From assembly GCA_003184365.1 (NCBI GenBank), contig NKYR01000020.1, forward strand, positions 316,116 to 380,115: a DNA stretch of 64,000 nucleotides, read 5' to 3'. Source of the DNA: Evernia prunastri. Its lineage: Eukaryota > Ascomycota > Lecanoromycetes > Lecanorales > Parmeliaceae. The translations under genes were made by a program, and so were the position numbers. Positions 1 to 10,617 of the stretch are shown here, piece by piece. Numbering within the stretch: the stretch's first letter is position 1; every line of letters begins with the position of its first letter. The notes beneath the pieces were generated by a model that had not been told where the DNA came from, searched no databases, and worked only from the letters and a program-made list of their open reading frames with translations.

Positions 1-1
1 A

Positions 2-1296
2 TCTCCGCCGCCCTCTCGGACTAGAAAGACCACGCTACAACCTACGAGCCACTCTGCTGGGCATTACTCTAATCCAGCCAGTCGACCTGAAGACACCCCG
101 CCCTCCCTCGCGGCAGTCGAAGCAGGAGAAGCCCAGATTAGCAACCATCTCGAACATTTCTCCTCCCACTTATCCTTATACGCCAAAGCGTCCGCACCTC
201 TTTCAATCTGTGCCTTCAAGGACCTCTACAAGCGAAACCAGCATAAGCATGGACGCCACTGGGTTATACATCAGCATGATCACCCTGTGGCAGGCGTGCA
301 TTATGATTTACGACTGCAGATCAATGAGACGAGCTCGATCAGTTGGGCGATTATGTATGGGCTGCCGGGGAATCCTAACAGCAGAAGGTTGAACAGGAAT
401 GCTACAGAGACAAGGGTGCATAACGTCTGGGTATGTGGATAGAGGGGAGCTCATCATTACGGATTGGGTGCTGAGACTGCATCTGCATCTACAGGAAGCC
501 TTCTCATCTGGGATACTGGAGAATACGAGATGCTGCCCTATCGCGAGAGCATTGAGCAGGTGACCGATGACGAGCTATCAGGTGACTCTGATGGAGTTAG
601 CAGCCTTTTCTCAAACCTTTCGGACAGTGAAAAGCTTTACGCAGCCTTCCAAAATGTAGGTGTCTCCTTCGCGCATCCACAGCTTCGATCATACTAAACC
701 TAGCCCAGCGCAAAATACGGATTCGTCTCCATGGAGCCTGTCTACCACCTGGCTACACTCTGTCCATCCGTCTCTTGACCTCCGAAAACCGGCATGAGCA
801 ACCTGCCAAACCGTCTAGAAAACGCCGTAGGAAGCCCTCAGCAGGGAGGCAATTAGCCCAAGAAACACCGCCTACCTCTGATCTCGACGATGATGACGAG
901 GTGCCAGACTCTCACCCTCACTCAATGGACGTATCCGTACCTGCTCATGAGCGGGAGATTGCCGAGCAGGAGGATGAAGAAGTCCGCCTCACAAACACTT
1001 ATCCTGGCGCCACCAACAGCATCGGCTCAATTCACCAACGACGATGGTATCTGTCAATGGACCGTTACGCTTCTGGCTTCTGTCCGTTGCGTATAGAAAA
1101 TCGTAGTAAAGGCGGCAGGAGAATTTGGACGAGGAGAAAGGAAGATGACAGGTTGCGGGGCTTCGAGCCGTTCTTTGTCATGGGCAGAGAAACGGAGAAA
1201 AGTGTGGTGACTGGGAGGACTGCTGATGAGGTAATGGTTGATGAAGAAGTACAGGGTTTTGTGGGCAGAAAGGGCTGGAGGCCTGTAATTGAGTGA
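2..1296 (+). CDS. LigD-type 3'-phosphoesterase domain protein (5' end outside window)
   Basis: The frame is open from base 2, so the true start lies left of the window. I read three exons: 2-430, 476-655 and 709-1296, with introns of 45 and 53 nt that keep the frame, giving at least 398 residues. The central part matches the DNA-ligase-D 3'-phosphoesterase (PE) fold: a His-rich run ending in HYDLRLQ, then SWAIMYGLP, then TRVH, and across the first intron GSLLIWDTGEYE. In bacterial LigD, His/Asp/Arg residues of the HYDLR motif bind metal and trim 3' ends during end joining. Here there is no visible ligase or polymerase domain, only an acidic and basic linker (KRRRK, DLDDDDE) and a C-terminal tail. 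Fungal stand-alone PE proteins are known, and a role in DNA-end or RNA 3'-end processing is inference. Confidence 0.75.
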
Positions 1297-1851
1297 AAGT
1301 GCGTGATACGAATCTGACAATGGGCATTTTCGTAGTTTCAACAACACTACTGGACCGTTCGATACCTGAGCCATAGTCGGCTTTCGCGGCAGGGACCTCA
1401 GCAGATAGATTTCAGCCGGGACACCTCCCATCTTGGATATCTGCGGTGACTGGGTCATAGAGTCTTACCCAGGCAGTGGTCAGCCAAAACACTCAATATG
1501 GTCATGCTTATCACTGGTAGCAGAGAGTATCAGACATTGCAACTTCACGAACCGCCACGGGACTCTTTGCCGTCTAACAATTCACTCCTCGGCGCTAATG
1601 TCAGCTTCATGCGCTGGGGAATGTCTCGAAAGATATTCATTTCGACCTGTTTCATCTAGGGGCTAATGCCCTTATACTTGTTATTCATTTGAGACTATGG
1701 GATGCTTCAGTTCATGTTCAGCTCGTCGGAGAGCTATCTGTCCCATCTGCGTTGACCAGTGATGTCTCGGAAGGCAACTCGCGAATCGGAAGCTGTTTTG
1801 GTCACCTGGTCCTGAGCCGTCCGAACGTGACCTCTGGGTGGTGGTACGACG
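1297..1851. other. Intergenic, no supported gene
   Basis: Only short overlapping frames on both strands without recognisable domains. It holds the 3' flank of the phosphoesterase gene and the promoter of the beta-lactamase-fold gene. Confidence 0.5.
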
Positions 1852-3582
1852 ATGCCCCTCCTTTTCAACAGCCCGATACATACATTTTCACCCCTGATTT
1901 TTACGATCACGTGTATGGAACTCATGGCCGACGTGCGTGAGAGGGACCTATTAATGAAACGCTTAGATGACCTTGCACCTGCGATAGAGGATATCCGTAA
2001 GATTTCAGGTACTGCTGGAGTCTCTATCGGAGTCTTGCACCATGACGAAGTCATCAGTACCTCAAATTTTGGATACAGCGATATCCAAGCCAAGCAGAAG
2101 CCAGATGATGACACACTTTACTACATCGCATCCCTTACTCAATCCATCACCGCCTCTGGAATCGGTCTCTTGGTTGAGGATGGGAAATTACAATGGGACG
2201 ATGTGATTTCTGATCTCCATCCTAGAGTTCAGCATCAGTCCCTGTTGCTGCGCCATCACACCACTCTACGGGACATCCTGAGCCACCGTACAGGTCTCGA
2301 GCAAAAGCTTAGCCTCTGGATGGGAGATCATAGCTGGCCTCAAATAACACGGAGCAAGTTCTCGAAGATGACTACGTACCTTGAGCCTATCCGCCAGCTG
2401 GGGACCGAGTTCCTCGAAAACAATTGGACCTACGGACTGACCGCGCAGATTATCAAGCACAAAAGCGGACAAGACTTTAGCAAGTTCGTTGAGGAGAATG
2501 TCTTTACGCCATTGAAAATGGACCGAACCGGGCTCGCTGGGAGTCGTCCCTTCCCCCACGATGTTGGAAACTTTGCCCAAGCATATATGTACAATGAAAA
2601 TTCACCATACCGTATACACAAGCCACCTATTGAGACAAGTAGCGAGCACGAAGCTAGCGTTGGAGTCAAAAGTTCGATCAATGACTTGATCAAGTACTAT
2701 AGAGCAATTCTTCAAGCCGCAAAGAAAGAAAATAGCTCAAGCGGAACATATGATCGAAGCTCCTCACTCAAGCAAACACAAGAGCTATTCAGACCTCAGA
2801 CATCACTGAAAAGATTGCCCTCTGGATATGGCAAGACTGAATACAGCTTGGGCTGGGCGCAGGTAACGCTTCCCAGCGCTCTCGGCGCTTCAAGTGGCAA
2901 CGCCGAGCTTGTGGATAGAATGCCGCGAATAGGTGAAGGACTGGCAAACCCTCCGCTCGTTTTCTACCAGTCTGGCAGTTTGGCCGGCTATCAGTCGTCG
3001 GCCATCTTGGTCCCCGACACAGATTCGGCCATTGTCGTCCTCTCCAACACCCTCGCGAACCAGAATGCCGCAGACTGGATAGCTCAAGCCGTGCTTGAAG
3101 CAATCCTCAACGTCCCAAATCCTACTGACTTCCCGGCTCTAGCACGAGAGGCTGCTGCAGAGAACGACAAGCTCTTTTCTTACATGCATCAAGTCCTAGT
3201 CACCAAGCGTATTTTTGGGACCACTTGCAAGGACCGTGATAGTTACGTTGGCACCTATGAAAACGCAGTCAAGACGTTCACGATCGAAATATCCTCCGGC
3301 GAAGCAGACCTATGTCTCTCCTTCAATGGCAATTACGACAGTCATGCGCTGAAGCACTACCACCACGACACTTTCTCGTTCGAGATGGGCTACCAAGATT
3401 TCTTGGAGAGAGAGATGCAGCCAGTCACTTACTGGAGGTATTTCTTGCTGGAGTTTCGTGCGGGTGCGGATGGGATGATTGACACTGTAATATGGAGACC
3501 TGATCGCTTGGTGGAGAAAGGCGAGGCGTTTGTGAAGCGGACGGCTTCTGAAGAAGTGGTCGAGGCCTCGGGCAGCCGGTGA
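1852..3582 (+). CDS. Beta-lactamase/transpeptidase-fold protein with degenerate catalytic motifs
   Basis: Single-exon frame of 576 residues. The longest start is 1852, but the first 21 residues look like translated leader; the ATG at 1915 (MELMADV) or 1924 is a more natural start. The fold is supported by GVSIGVLHHDEVISTSNFGY, then YYIASLTQSITASGIGLLVEDGKLQWDD, DILSHRTGL, NNWTYGL and LVFYQSGSLAGYQSS followed by AIVVLSN. This is the serine beta-lactamase-like family that fungi carry in many copies (esterases, peptidases, LovD-type acyltransferases). The usual SxxK appears as SLTQ, the YxN as ENN and the HxG as QSG, so all three active-site motifs are changed. A C-terminal lipocalin-like domain (about 150 residues) follows. 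No signal peptide is seen. The protein may be catalytically inactive or use a different chemistry; function is unknown. Confidence 0.8.
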   Translation: MPLLFNSPIHTFSPLIFTITCMELMADVRERDLLMKRLDDLAPAIEDIRKISGTAGVSIGVLHHDEVISTSNFGYSDIQAKQKPDDDTLYYIASLTQSITASGIGLLVEDGKLQWDDVISDLHPRVQHQSLLLRHHTTLRDILSHRTGLEQKLSLWMGDHSWPQITRSKFSKMTTYLEPIRQLGTEFLENNWTYGLTAQIIKHKSGQDFSKFVEENVFTPLKMDRTGLAGSRPFPHDVGNFAQAYMYNENSPYRIHKPPIETSSEHEASVGVKSSINDLIKYYRAILQAAKKENSSSGTYDRSSSLKQTQELFRPQTSLKRLPSGYGKTEYSLGWAQVTLPSALGASSGNAELVDRMPRIGEGLANPPLVFYQSGSLAGYQSSAILVPDTDSAIVVLSNTLANQNAADWIAQAVLEAILNVPNPTDFPALAREAAAENDKLFSYMHQVLVTKRIFGTTCKDRDSYVGTYENAVKTFTIEISSGEADLCLSFNGNYDSHALKHYHHDTFSFEMGYQDFLEREMQPVTYWRYFLLEFRAGADGMIDTVIWRPDRLVEKGEAFVKRTASEEVVEASGSR

Positions 3583-4633
3583 CTTATTGCAGGCATGTTT
3601 TGCTGAAGAAGTGAGGGCCTCATAAGTATCTCTCTATTCCATGATAACTCAAACATAGGTACTAGTACATGTATTGGATATACTAGACGGCCCCTCCTAA
3701 TCTAGATGGTTTTTGCACCTTTTGGACAGAGTCCCCAAAGGATTCAGACTGACAGCTCGAATAGACCTCCGGCGACAAAGCCACCAAGCTTAGTAGTCTA
3801 AAGTAGTCTAAAGTAGTCTAAAGTAGAGTAAATCATCATCGTAACAGGTGACGAAGGTAATCCGCCCAATTGCAAGTCCATCCCCCCCAAGAGTACGGAA
3901 TCGAGAGCGTCTGTCTCCGGAGCAGGCGAAAGTCGTGGGGATTGAAGCAAAGGGAGGCCGAAAAATGCAGCACGCTAAGGGGTATCACGTGAGATTTTTT
4001 TCTCCGAGCATGAGGGGTTGACGAGTTAGAGTACCTTAGTACCAATCCGATGAAGTGTTAAATAAGGTAACTAAGTATCTGGAGCATTTAATTGAGTTCT
4101 TCACAGGAGGACCGCTATTACGATCAGGACCTACGGTGTAGAGCTTGGTAAGGTGAGTGAGGCATTGCCCATCTGCCCACTTCTCTAATCTTTAAAGTAT
4201 ATACAAGGACTGACTTACTCTAGAGTACAGCAGTGCGGCGGCAGCTTCCTGTCTGGGCTGTGATCTGCACTAGAGTAGAGATAAATGCGCGATGCAATAA
4301 TAATCTCAAGCATAGAGTAGTGTGCCCGCGCACCAATACGATGTGACTCAGTCACCCTGCATCTACATATATTCATTATAGACCGCCTTTTTATTCATTT
4401 CCTAATCATCCATGTGAAATAACACTTCATTTACTTCAAAATAGAGTACCGTTGACTCCTTCACCACTCTGCCCATGCGAGCCGGTTCAGCCTGATTCAC
4501 CCGCATTCGATAACCTTTATATTGTTAACACAGGCATGACATTCTGTCATTGAAGGGGCATGTTGAGTCATCTTCTTGAAACAATATATCTTGCTCTCTA
4601 GTTCCACGTCTTCTCGCAATCTCAGGATCCCCC
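3583..4633. other. Intergenic region with a 10-bp tandem repeat
   Basis: About 1 kb without a supported gene. A short tandem array sits at 3791-3826. The right half is the promoter of the ABC transporter gene; no specific operator is recognised. Confidence 0.5.
3791..3826. repeat. 10-bp tandem repeat, three and a half copies
   Basis: The unit aagtagtcta occurs three times head to tail, the first copy with one base change, followed by a partial copy. It is a simple microsatellite-like array in intergenic DNA. Confidence 0.85.
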
Positions 4634-7600
4634 ATGGAACACTCTGGAAGAGCCTCCCCCATTGCTGGCTTGACTGCCTTGATACTGGTGTTTTGCACTA
4701 CTATTCCTACTTTCATAAGAATTTTCAAGAGATCCACATCAAAAGCAAGAGGTCCCGCACCTAATGACACCTCCAAGTTATACCAAGACGAAGATGGCGT
4801 CGCTACTGCGGAGACACAGACAGCTTATACTGCAACCTTGCCAAAATACGTCGCTCTGTCCTGCTCAACGTTGGGATTTGCGGCCTCTGTGGGCATAGCA
4901 ATATACTCAACGGCTCATCCGACGTTGATTCAATATTTTGAGTATTGGCTGAATGTTGGAACGTGGGTATGATTTTCATCACGAGGCCCGCTCCTTATAC
5001 AAGTTAATCTTTCTACAGTCATGCCTCATTGTCCAAACCCTATACATTGCCGTCGAGCGCCATCCAGTAACGAGATACAATCATGCTTGTCTAGATGCAT
5101 TGGCCTATGCTTTACTGACTGCTGCTACCTCTATCCGCATGGTGATACGCCTCTCTTATTCTTCTTCTTTCTGGTCTCGGGACGTCTCTGTGGTATTGGA
5201 CGCAATTCAACTATGCGCTGCAATACTGGGCTGTCTCGCATGTCTGAGCTTGCCTAGACGTCCCACTGTCGAGGAAGGGGGTACCCCCGTTGACGGTCAA
5301 TACACAGCTTCGGCGTTAGGTCGGTATACGTTCTTCTGGGCAGGTGTCACGTTGGTCTTAGCAAGAAGGAAGAAGACTCTTGGCTTAGATGATTTGCCTA
5401 GGTTGCATCTCGAGGGGCGCTCCGCTTACCGTCAAGAGTACCTGGGCAAACTCAAAAAACGAGACCAACTGTGGAAGACTTTGCTGTCCGCTCATCTCCC
5501 GGAATTTCTCTTCCAGACCATCTTTGTAACAATCGTGTCCGCAGCACAGTTTGTACCTCCGCTCGTTCTGTATCAACTGTTGAAGCACCTCGAATTGCGT
5601 GTCAAAGGCGTCACGGCAGACAGGGAGGTGTGGGGGCTGGTGATTGCCCTTGGACTGGCCCTTCTACTTGTAGGCTGCACCCGGGCCTGGCTAACCTGGA
5701 TTGTTTGGGCTAGATTAGGGCAGCCAGTCCATATAGAAGTATCTACTATGATCTTCGGCAAAGCCACCCGTCGTAAGGATGTGAAAGGCGTGCGTAAGTC
5801 TAAGCAGGCTACCGCTGTTCATGCGGTGAATGGCGCAAGTCCTTCCACTGCTTTCCCAGGAACAAACGACCAGAAGACAACCGAAACGCAACCAATGTCG
5901 GGTGCGACCACTGGTCAAGCAGAAATAGCGACGGCGGAAGATGCGTCAGAGGAAGATATCCATAACAGCCGTCAGAGCACAATCAACCTTGTGGTAAGGC
6001 TTCCTTCCTGCACCACGCCCTCAAAAGATAGCTAAACACTCGTGGCGACAGGGAGTGGACGCAAAGCGTGTCTCTGACTTTGCGTTATACTATTATCTTT
6101 TCCCTCAAACATTCACCACGCTGACAGTCAGTATGGTGTTCTTGGTCAAGCTTATCGGCTGGAGAAGCTTGCTTGCTGGACTATCAGTGTTTGCACTTGT
6201 TCTGCCTCTCAATATATACGCTTCAGAGCGCTACAACAGTGCCCAAGGGGACATCATGAAAGTTCGAGATCAAAAGATGGTCGTCATTACCGAAGCGCTC
6301 CAAGGCATTCGGCAAATCAAGTTTTCTGCCCAGGAACAGCAGTGGCAAGAGAAGATCGGGAAGAAGCGTGACGAAGAGCTCGCAACACAGTGGAGGGTGT
6401 TTGTTTTGGATACGGCTCTGATCTCCATCTGGATTCTTGGACCCGTCATGTTGAGTGCTGTCTCTCTCGCCATGTATTCGATACTCAACAATGGTCTCTC
6501 GGCATCGGTGGCATTCACTGCTATCGCAGTAATGGGTTCGATGGAAACCTCGTTAGCTGTCTTGCCAGAGTGCATCGCAGATACTCTTGAGTCCTGGGTA
6601 TCTGTCCAGAGAATTGATAAATACCTCAAAGCTCCGGAAAGGGACCCTTACATCATTCCAAGCGACACCATCCGCTTCGAGGATGCATCGATTGCTTGGC
6701 CATCGGACTCGCAGGAAGAGGATCCTGACCGTTTCGTTTTGAAGAACGTCAACGTCCAATTCCCAAATAAGGAATTGAGCGTCATCTCTGGTAAGACAGG
6801 GTCGGGTAAAAGCTTATTTCTTGCGTCAATCCTCGGGGAAGCAGACCGATTGGCAGGACACATCAAGGTCCCTCAAGGACCTTCGTTCGAAGAGCGATTC
6901 GACTACAAGGCTAACAAATCTGACTGGATTATCGACTCAGCGATCGCATTTGTTGCGCAGATTCCTTGGATTGAGAATGCCACTATCAAGGATAATATCC
7001 TTTTTGGACTACCTTTTGACTCTGGCCGCTATAAAAAAGTGCTCACTTGCTGTGCTCTAGAGAAGGATTTGGACCTGCTCCCTGATGGCGAGCTTACTGA
7101 TATTGGCGCCAATGGTATAAATCTTTCCGGAGGGCAGCGCTGGCGTGTCTCGTTCGCCAGAGCTCTGTACTCGCGGGCCGGCATCCTTATCCTGGATGAC
7201 ATTTTCAGGTAAATTTCCTTCAATTTTGCAGTCACACGATCAACTTTCGCTAACCTACTAGTGCCGTGGATGCTCATGTCGGGAGACAGCTCTTTGAGGA
7301 CGCCCTGACGGGCGAATTGGGCACCGGAAGGACCCGCATCTTGGTCACCCATCATGTGGGCCTTGTCCTGCCGAAAACAGCGTACACCGTAGTCCTTGGT
7401 GAAGGTACAGTGCAACATGCCAGTGGTGTAGAAGATCTGAAGGCCAAGGGTGTCCTCGAAGACCTTTTGAAGCAGCAACAAGAGGACCAGGAAGAACGTC
7501 TCAAGAAGGATGCAGAGGCGCCACAGCAAACAGACAATGCAGCCAATGCTAGCCTCAGTAAAATATTATCACACGCCTCAGCTTCGACCATGAAGATTGA

Positions 7601-9872
7601 CGATGGTGAGCTGGACATACAAGGGAAGGCACAGCCCAAAAAGTTCACCGAAGATGAAAAGCGACAGACGGGGCGAATCAATATCAATATCTACAAGCAA
7701 TATATTGTATCCAGTGGCGGTTTCTGGTTTTGGGGTCCCATCATGGTTCTTTACGCTGTGTACCAAGGGTTGATCTTGGGAAGGTCCTGGTTCATCGGTA
7801 TATGGACAAGGTCGTATAAGACAGAGTCTCATTCATTTTTCATCCAAGCGCTCCCATACGGTTCCTCTCTTGCCAGGGATAGTGCCTACAATGCTCAGAC
7901 TTCCGCTGAGAATGTTTCTTTCTACCTGGGTATCTATATTGCACTCAGTGTAGTCATTTGCATTTTTGGAACCTTGAGGTACTTCTTCGTTTACATGGGC
8001 TCATTGAGGGCATCGAAGAGGCTTTTTGAGAATTTGACATACTCGGTCCTCAGGGCGCCGTTGAGATGGCTAGATACCACACCGGTCGGCCGAACGCTCA
8101 ACAGGTTCACCGCCGACTTCGCTGCTATCGACTCCAGACTGGGTAGCGATCTAGGCTTTCTTCTCTATCACATTCTCGAACTACTGGGTATCATTATCGC
8201 AGGCCTCTTCGTTTCACCCATCATGCTTTTGTTCGCACTCATACTGCTACTATTTTGTGGATGGGTCACTGGATGGTACCTTTCCGGTGCTCGTGAAGTC
8301 AAGAGGCTCGAAAGCAATGCCAAAAGCCCCATTTTTGAACATTTCGGCTCAACTCTCGCTGGCATCGGCACCATCCGGGCCTTCAACAAGACCGATGACT
8401 ATATTGGGAAGATGTTCAATAGGATCGACACGCATGAAAGGGCGTTCTGGTTCCTCTGGCTGTGCTCAAGATGGCTGGCGCTCCGGTCAAATGCCATTGG
8501 CGCCGTCTTTTCCATCATGGTTGCCGCGGTCATAGCTTTCTACGACGTCGAAGCCTCGCTAGCTGGCTTTGCTTTGAGTTTCGCTCTCCAATACAGCGAT
8601 GCGATCTTGTGGACAACACGGTGCTACGCAAATTGCGAACTCGGTTTCAATGCGGTGGAAAGAGTTGCAGAGTATGCGGACCTGCCGATTGAGAGCCAGA
8701 CCGCCAGCGTGAATGTCCCTGCGGCTTGGCCTATGGAGGGTCGGCTGCAGGTCTCGAAGCTCGTCGCTGGCTATGCGGCAGATCTTCCACCAGTCCTCAA
8801 AGGTCTATCGTTTACTGCAGAGAAAAATCAGGTACGTAACTCCAAAGAGACTCCGTTCTTTATTTTTGGTTCTTGAAGTATGCTTTGGGGGTGAGCAATG
8901 GGTTTCTACCTCAAGACTACCCCAGAGCATGGTCTCATGGCTCAACCGTGTGTCACGAGATGGGCTTCTCTACCTCCTAGTCCTGCACCTAGACTGGCCT
9001 GAAACATTCGGCTTTGCATCATGTTATGGGCCTCTTTTGCTTGTTGTGCTCCCTCGACTTGTCTCACGAGTTAAATCAGTCTATTGAAAAGAGTGTGCTG
9101 ATCCGATGATCATCATTAGCGCGTGGGCGTCGTGGGCCGGACTGGTGCTGGTAAATCCTCGCTCACATTGGCGCTATTCCGCATCTTGGAGGCACGCGAA
9201 GGTTCTGTACATATAGATGGCATCGATGTTTCGAAAATCAGTCTCCATGACTTGAGAAGCCGCATTGCGATTATACCACAGGACCCCGTCCTTTTCTCAG
9301 GCACCGTCCGCTCGAATCTGGACGCCTTCGACCGGCACACAGACTCCGAGCTCTACGATGCGCTCCAGCGTGTACATCTAATCAGCACAACAGGCACCGC
9401 TTCCCGAGACGAACACGCCGCCAGCTCGAGCCCCGGCACGACGACACCCACACCAGCAACAGCTGCACCCAACAGCAACACCAACCCCTTCCCCTCCCTC
9501 TCCTCCCGCATCTCCGAAGGCGGCCTCAACCTCTCCCAAGGCCAACGCCAGCTCCTCTGCCTCGCCCGCGCCATCGTCTCCCGCCCCAAGATCATGGTCC
9601 TCGATGAAGCGACCTCGGCCGTCGACATGGCCACCGACGTCCTCATCCAGCGCAGCATCCGGGAGGAGTTCCAGGACGCGACGCTCATCGTCATCGCGCA
9701 CCGGTTGAGCACGATTGCCGACTTCGACAGGATACTCGTCATGGACGACGGGGTCGGGGTGGAGTTCGACGGGCCGGGGGAGTTGGCGGGGAGGGAGGGG
9801 GGGGTGTTTAGGGGGATGGTGGAGCAGAGTGGGGAGAGGGAGCGGTTGTGGGAGATTATTGGGGGTTCTTGA
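4634..9872 (+). CDS. MRP-type (ABCC) multidrug-resistance ABC transporter
   Basis: Five exons: 4634-4966, 5019-5993, 6052-7208, 7262-8831 and 9120-9872, all frame-consistent, giving about 1595 residues, the usual size of full-length fungal MRPs. Exons 1 and 2 carry the extra N-terminal membrane domain (about five hydrophobic segments) and the start of the first transmembrane domain. NBD1 has Walker A GKTGSGKS, signature LSGGQ and Walker B ILILDDIF with Asp in place of the catalytic Glu, as usual for ABCC NBD1; intron 3 splits this site just before SAVDAH. NBD2 has Walker A GRTGAGKSS, signature LSQGQ and Walker B IMVLDEAT with the Glu kept. A Ser/Thr/Pro insertion (about 35 residues) lies between the Q-loop and signature of NBD2. 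Expected role: ATP-driven export of organic anions, conjugates or toxic metabolites at the plasma or vacuolar membrane; substrate unknown. Intron 4 is unusually long (288 nt). Confidence 0.9.
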
Positions 9873-10617
9873 CGAGAGGGGAGGAAACGAGAGGGGAGGG
9901 GAGTGTAGTGGAGGGGGGGGGGGGGGGGGGGATTGATGAAGGATTCGTCTCCTTGCTTCTGGGTGTTGCGGGTACTGCTTGCATTATAAACTCCGATAAA
10001 CGAGATAAATGAAAAAGGGATGCGGGGGCTTCTGCTTTGCATTTAAAACTTGTCTTATGAAACCAAATGTGTACGCGCGAGCAGCAAGAAATGAAGTCTA
10101 CAACATACGGAACATTGAAATACGTTCTGTGCGTACTTCTAACTACTTCTCACCATAAATACCATAGCCATTCCCCCTGCAAAAGCACCCCATCATGCCT
10201 AGAAAGCCAATGCAATTTCCCGCCATGATGGGGTAGCTACAAACACAGCGCTGCAGCAATTTCTATCAAACGTAGCGTTTTGAAAAGGAAAGTTCCTTCA
10301 ATGCTAACGCTTAGGGTGCTTACATTCCTCCTATCTCAGAACTCTCCTGGGCAGGTCTTACCCCATAGAAACTTGGTGATACAGCCGACATGCGCTCGAG
10401 TCATAGCTGAAACAAGGCTGAGAACCCAAATTCTGACACTTAGCCAGGATGCCTGGGCCGGCCCTACACTCGTTCCTCGCTTTGGGGGCCAATCATATCG
10501 CAAGTTCATTACGGCATACCCCTCCCAAAGAAGGCCGGTGGGGCCAAGCTGAGACTATGATCTACCCCCTCGTGGCTCTCTTCCGTCCGTTGCTTCCAAC
10601 CACCATTCTGAGGCATC
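9873..10617. other. Intergenic, with a 19-G run
   Basis: Contains a homopolymer of 19 G at 9913-9931 just after the transporter stop. The rest shows only short frames without recognisable coding content. Confidence 0.5.
9913..9931 (+). repeat. Poly-G homopolymer (19 nt)
   Basis: Uninterrupted run of G read directly; its length may be a sequencing or assembly estimate. Confidence 0.9.

Noticed and set aside
775..1458. Overlapping minus-strand and alternate-frame open frames in the phosphoesterase gene
   Set aside because: They mirror the real exon and have no protein-like features.
9353..10042. 229-codon minus-strand frame opposite the transporter's NBD2
   Set aside because: Shadow of the GC-rich coding strand; the plus-strand frame carries the ABC motifs.
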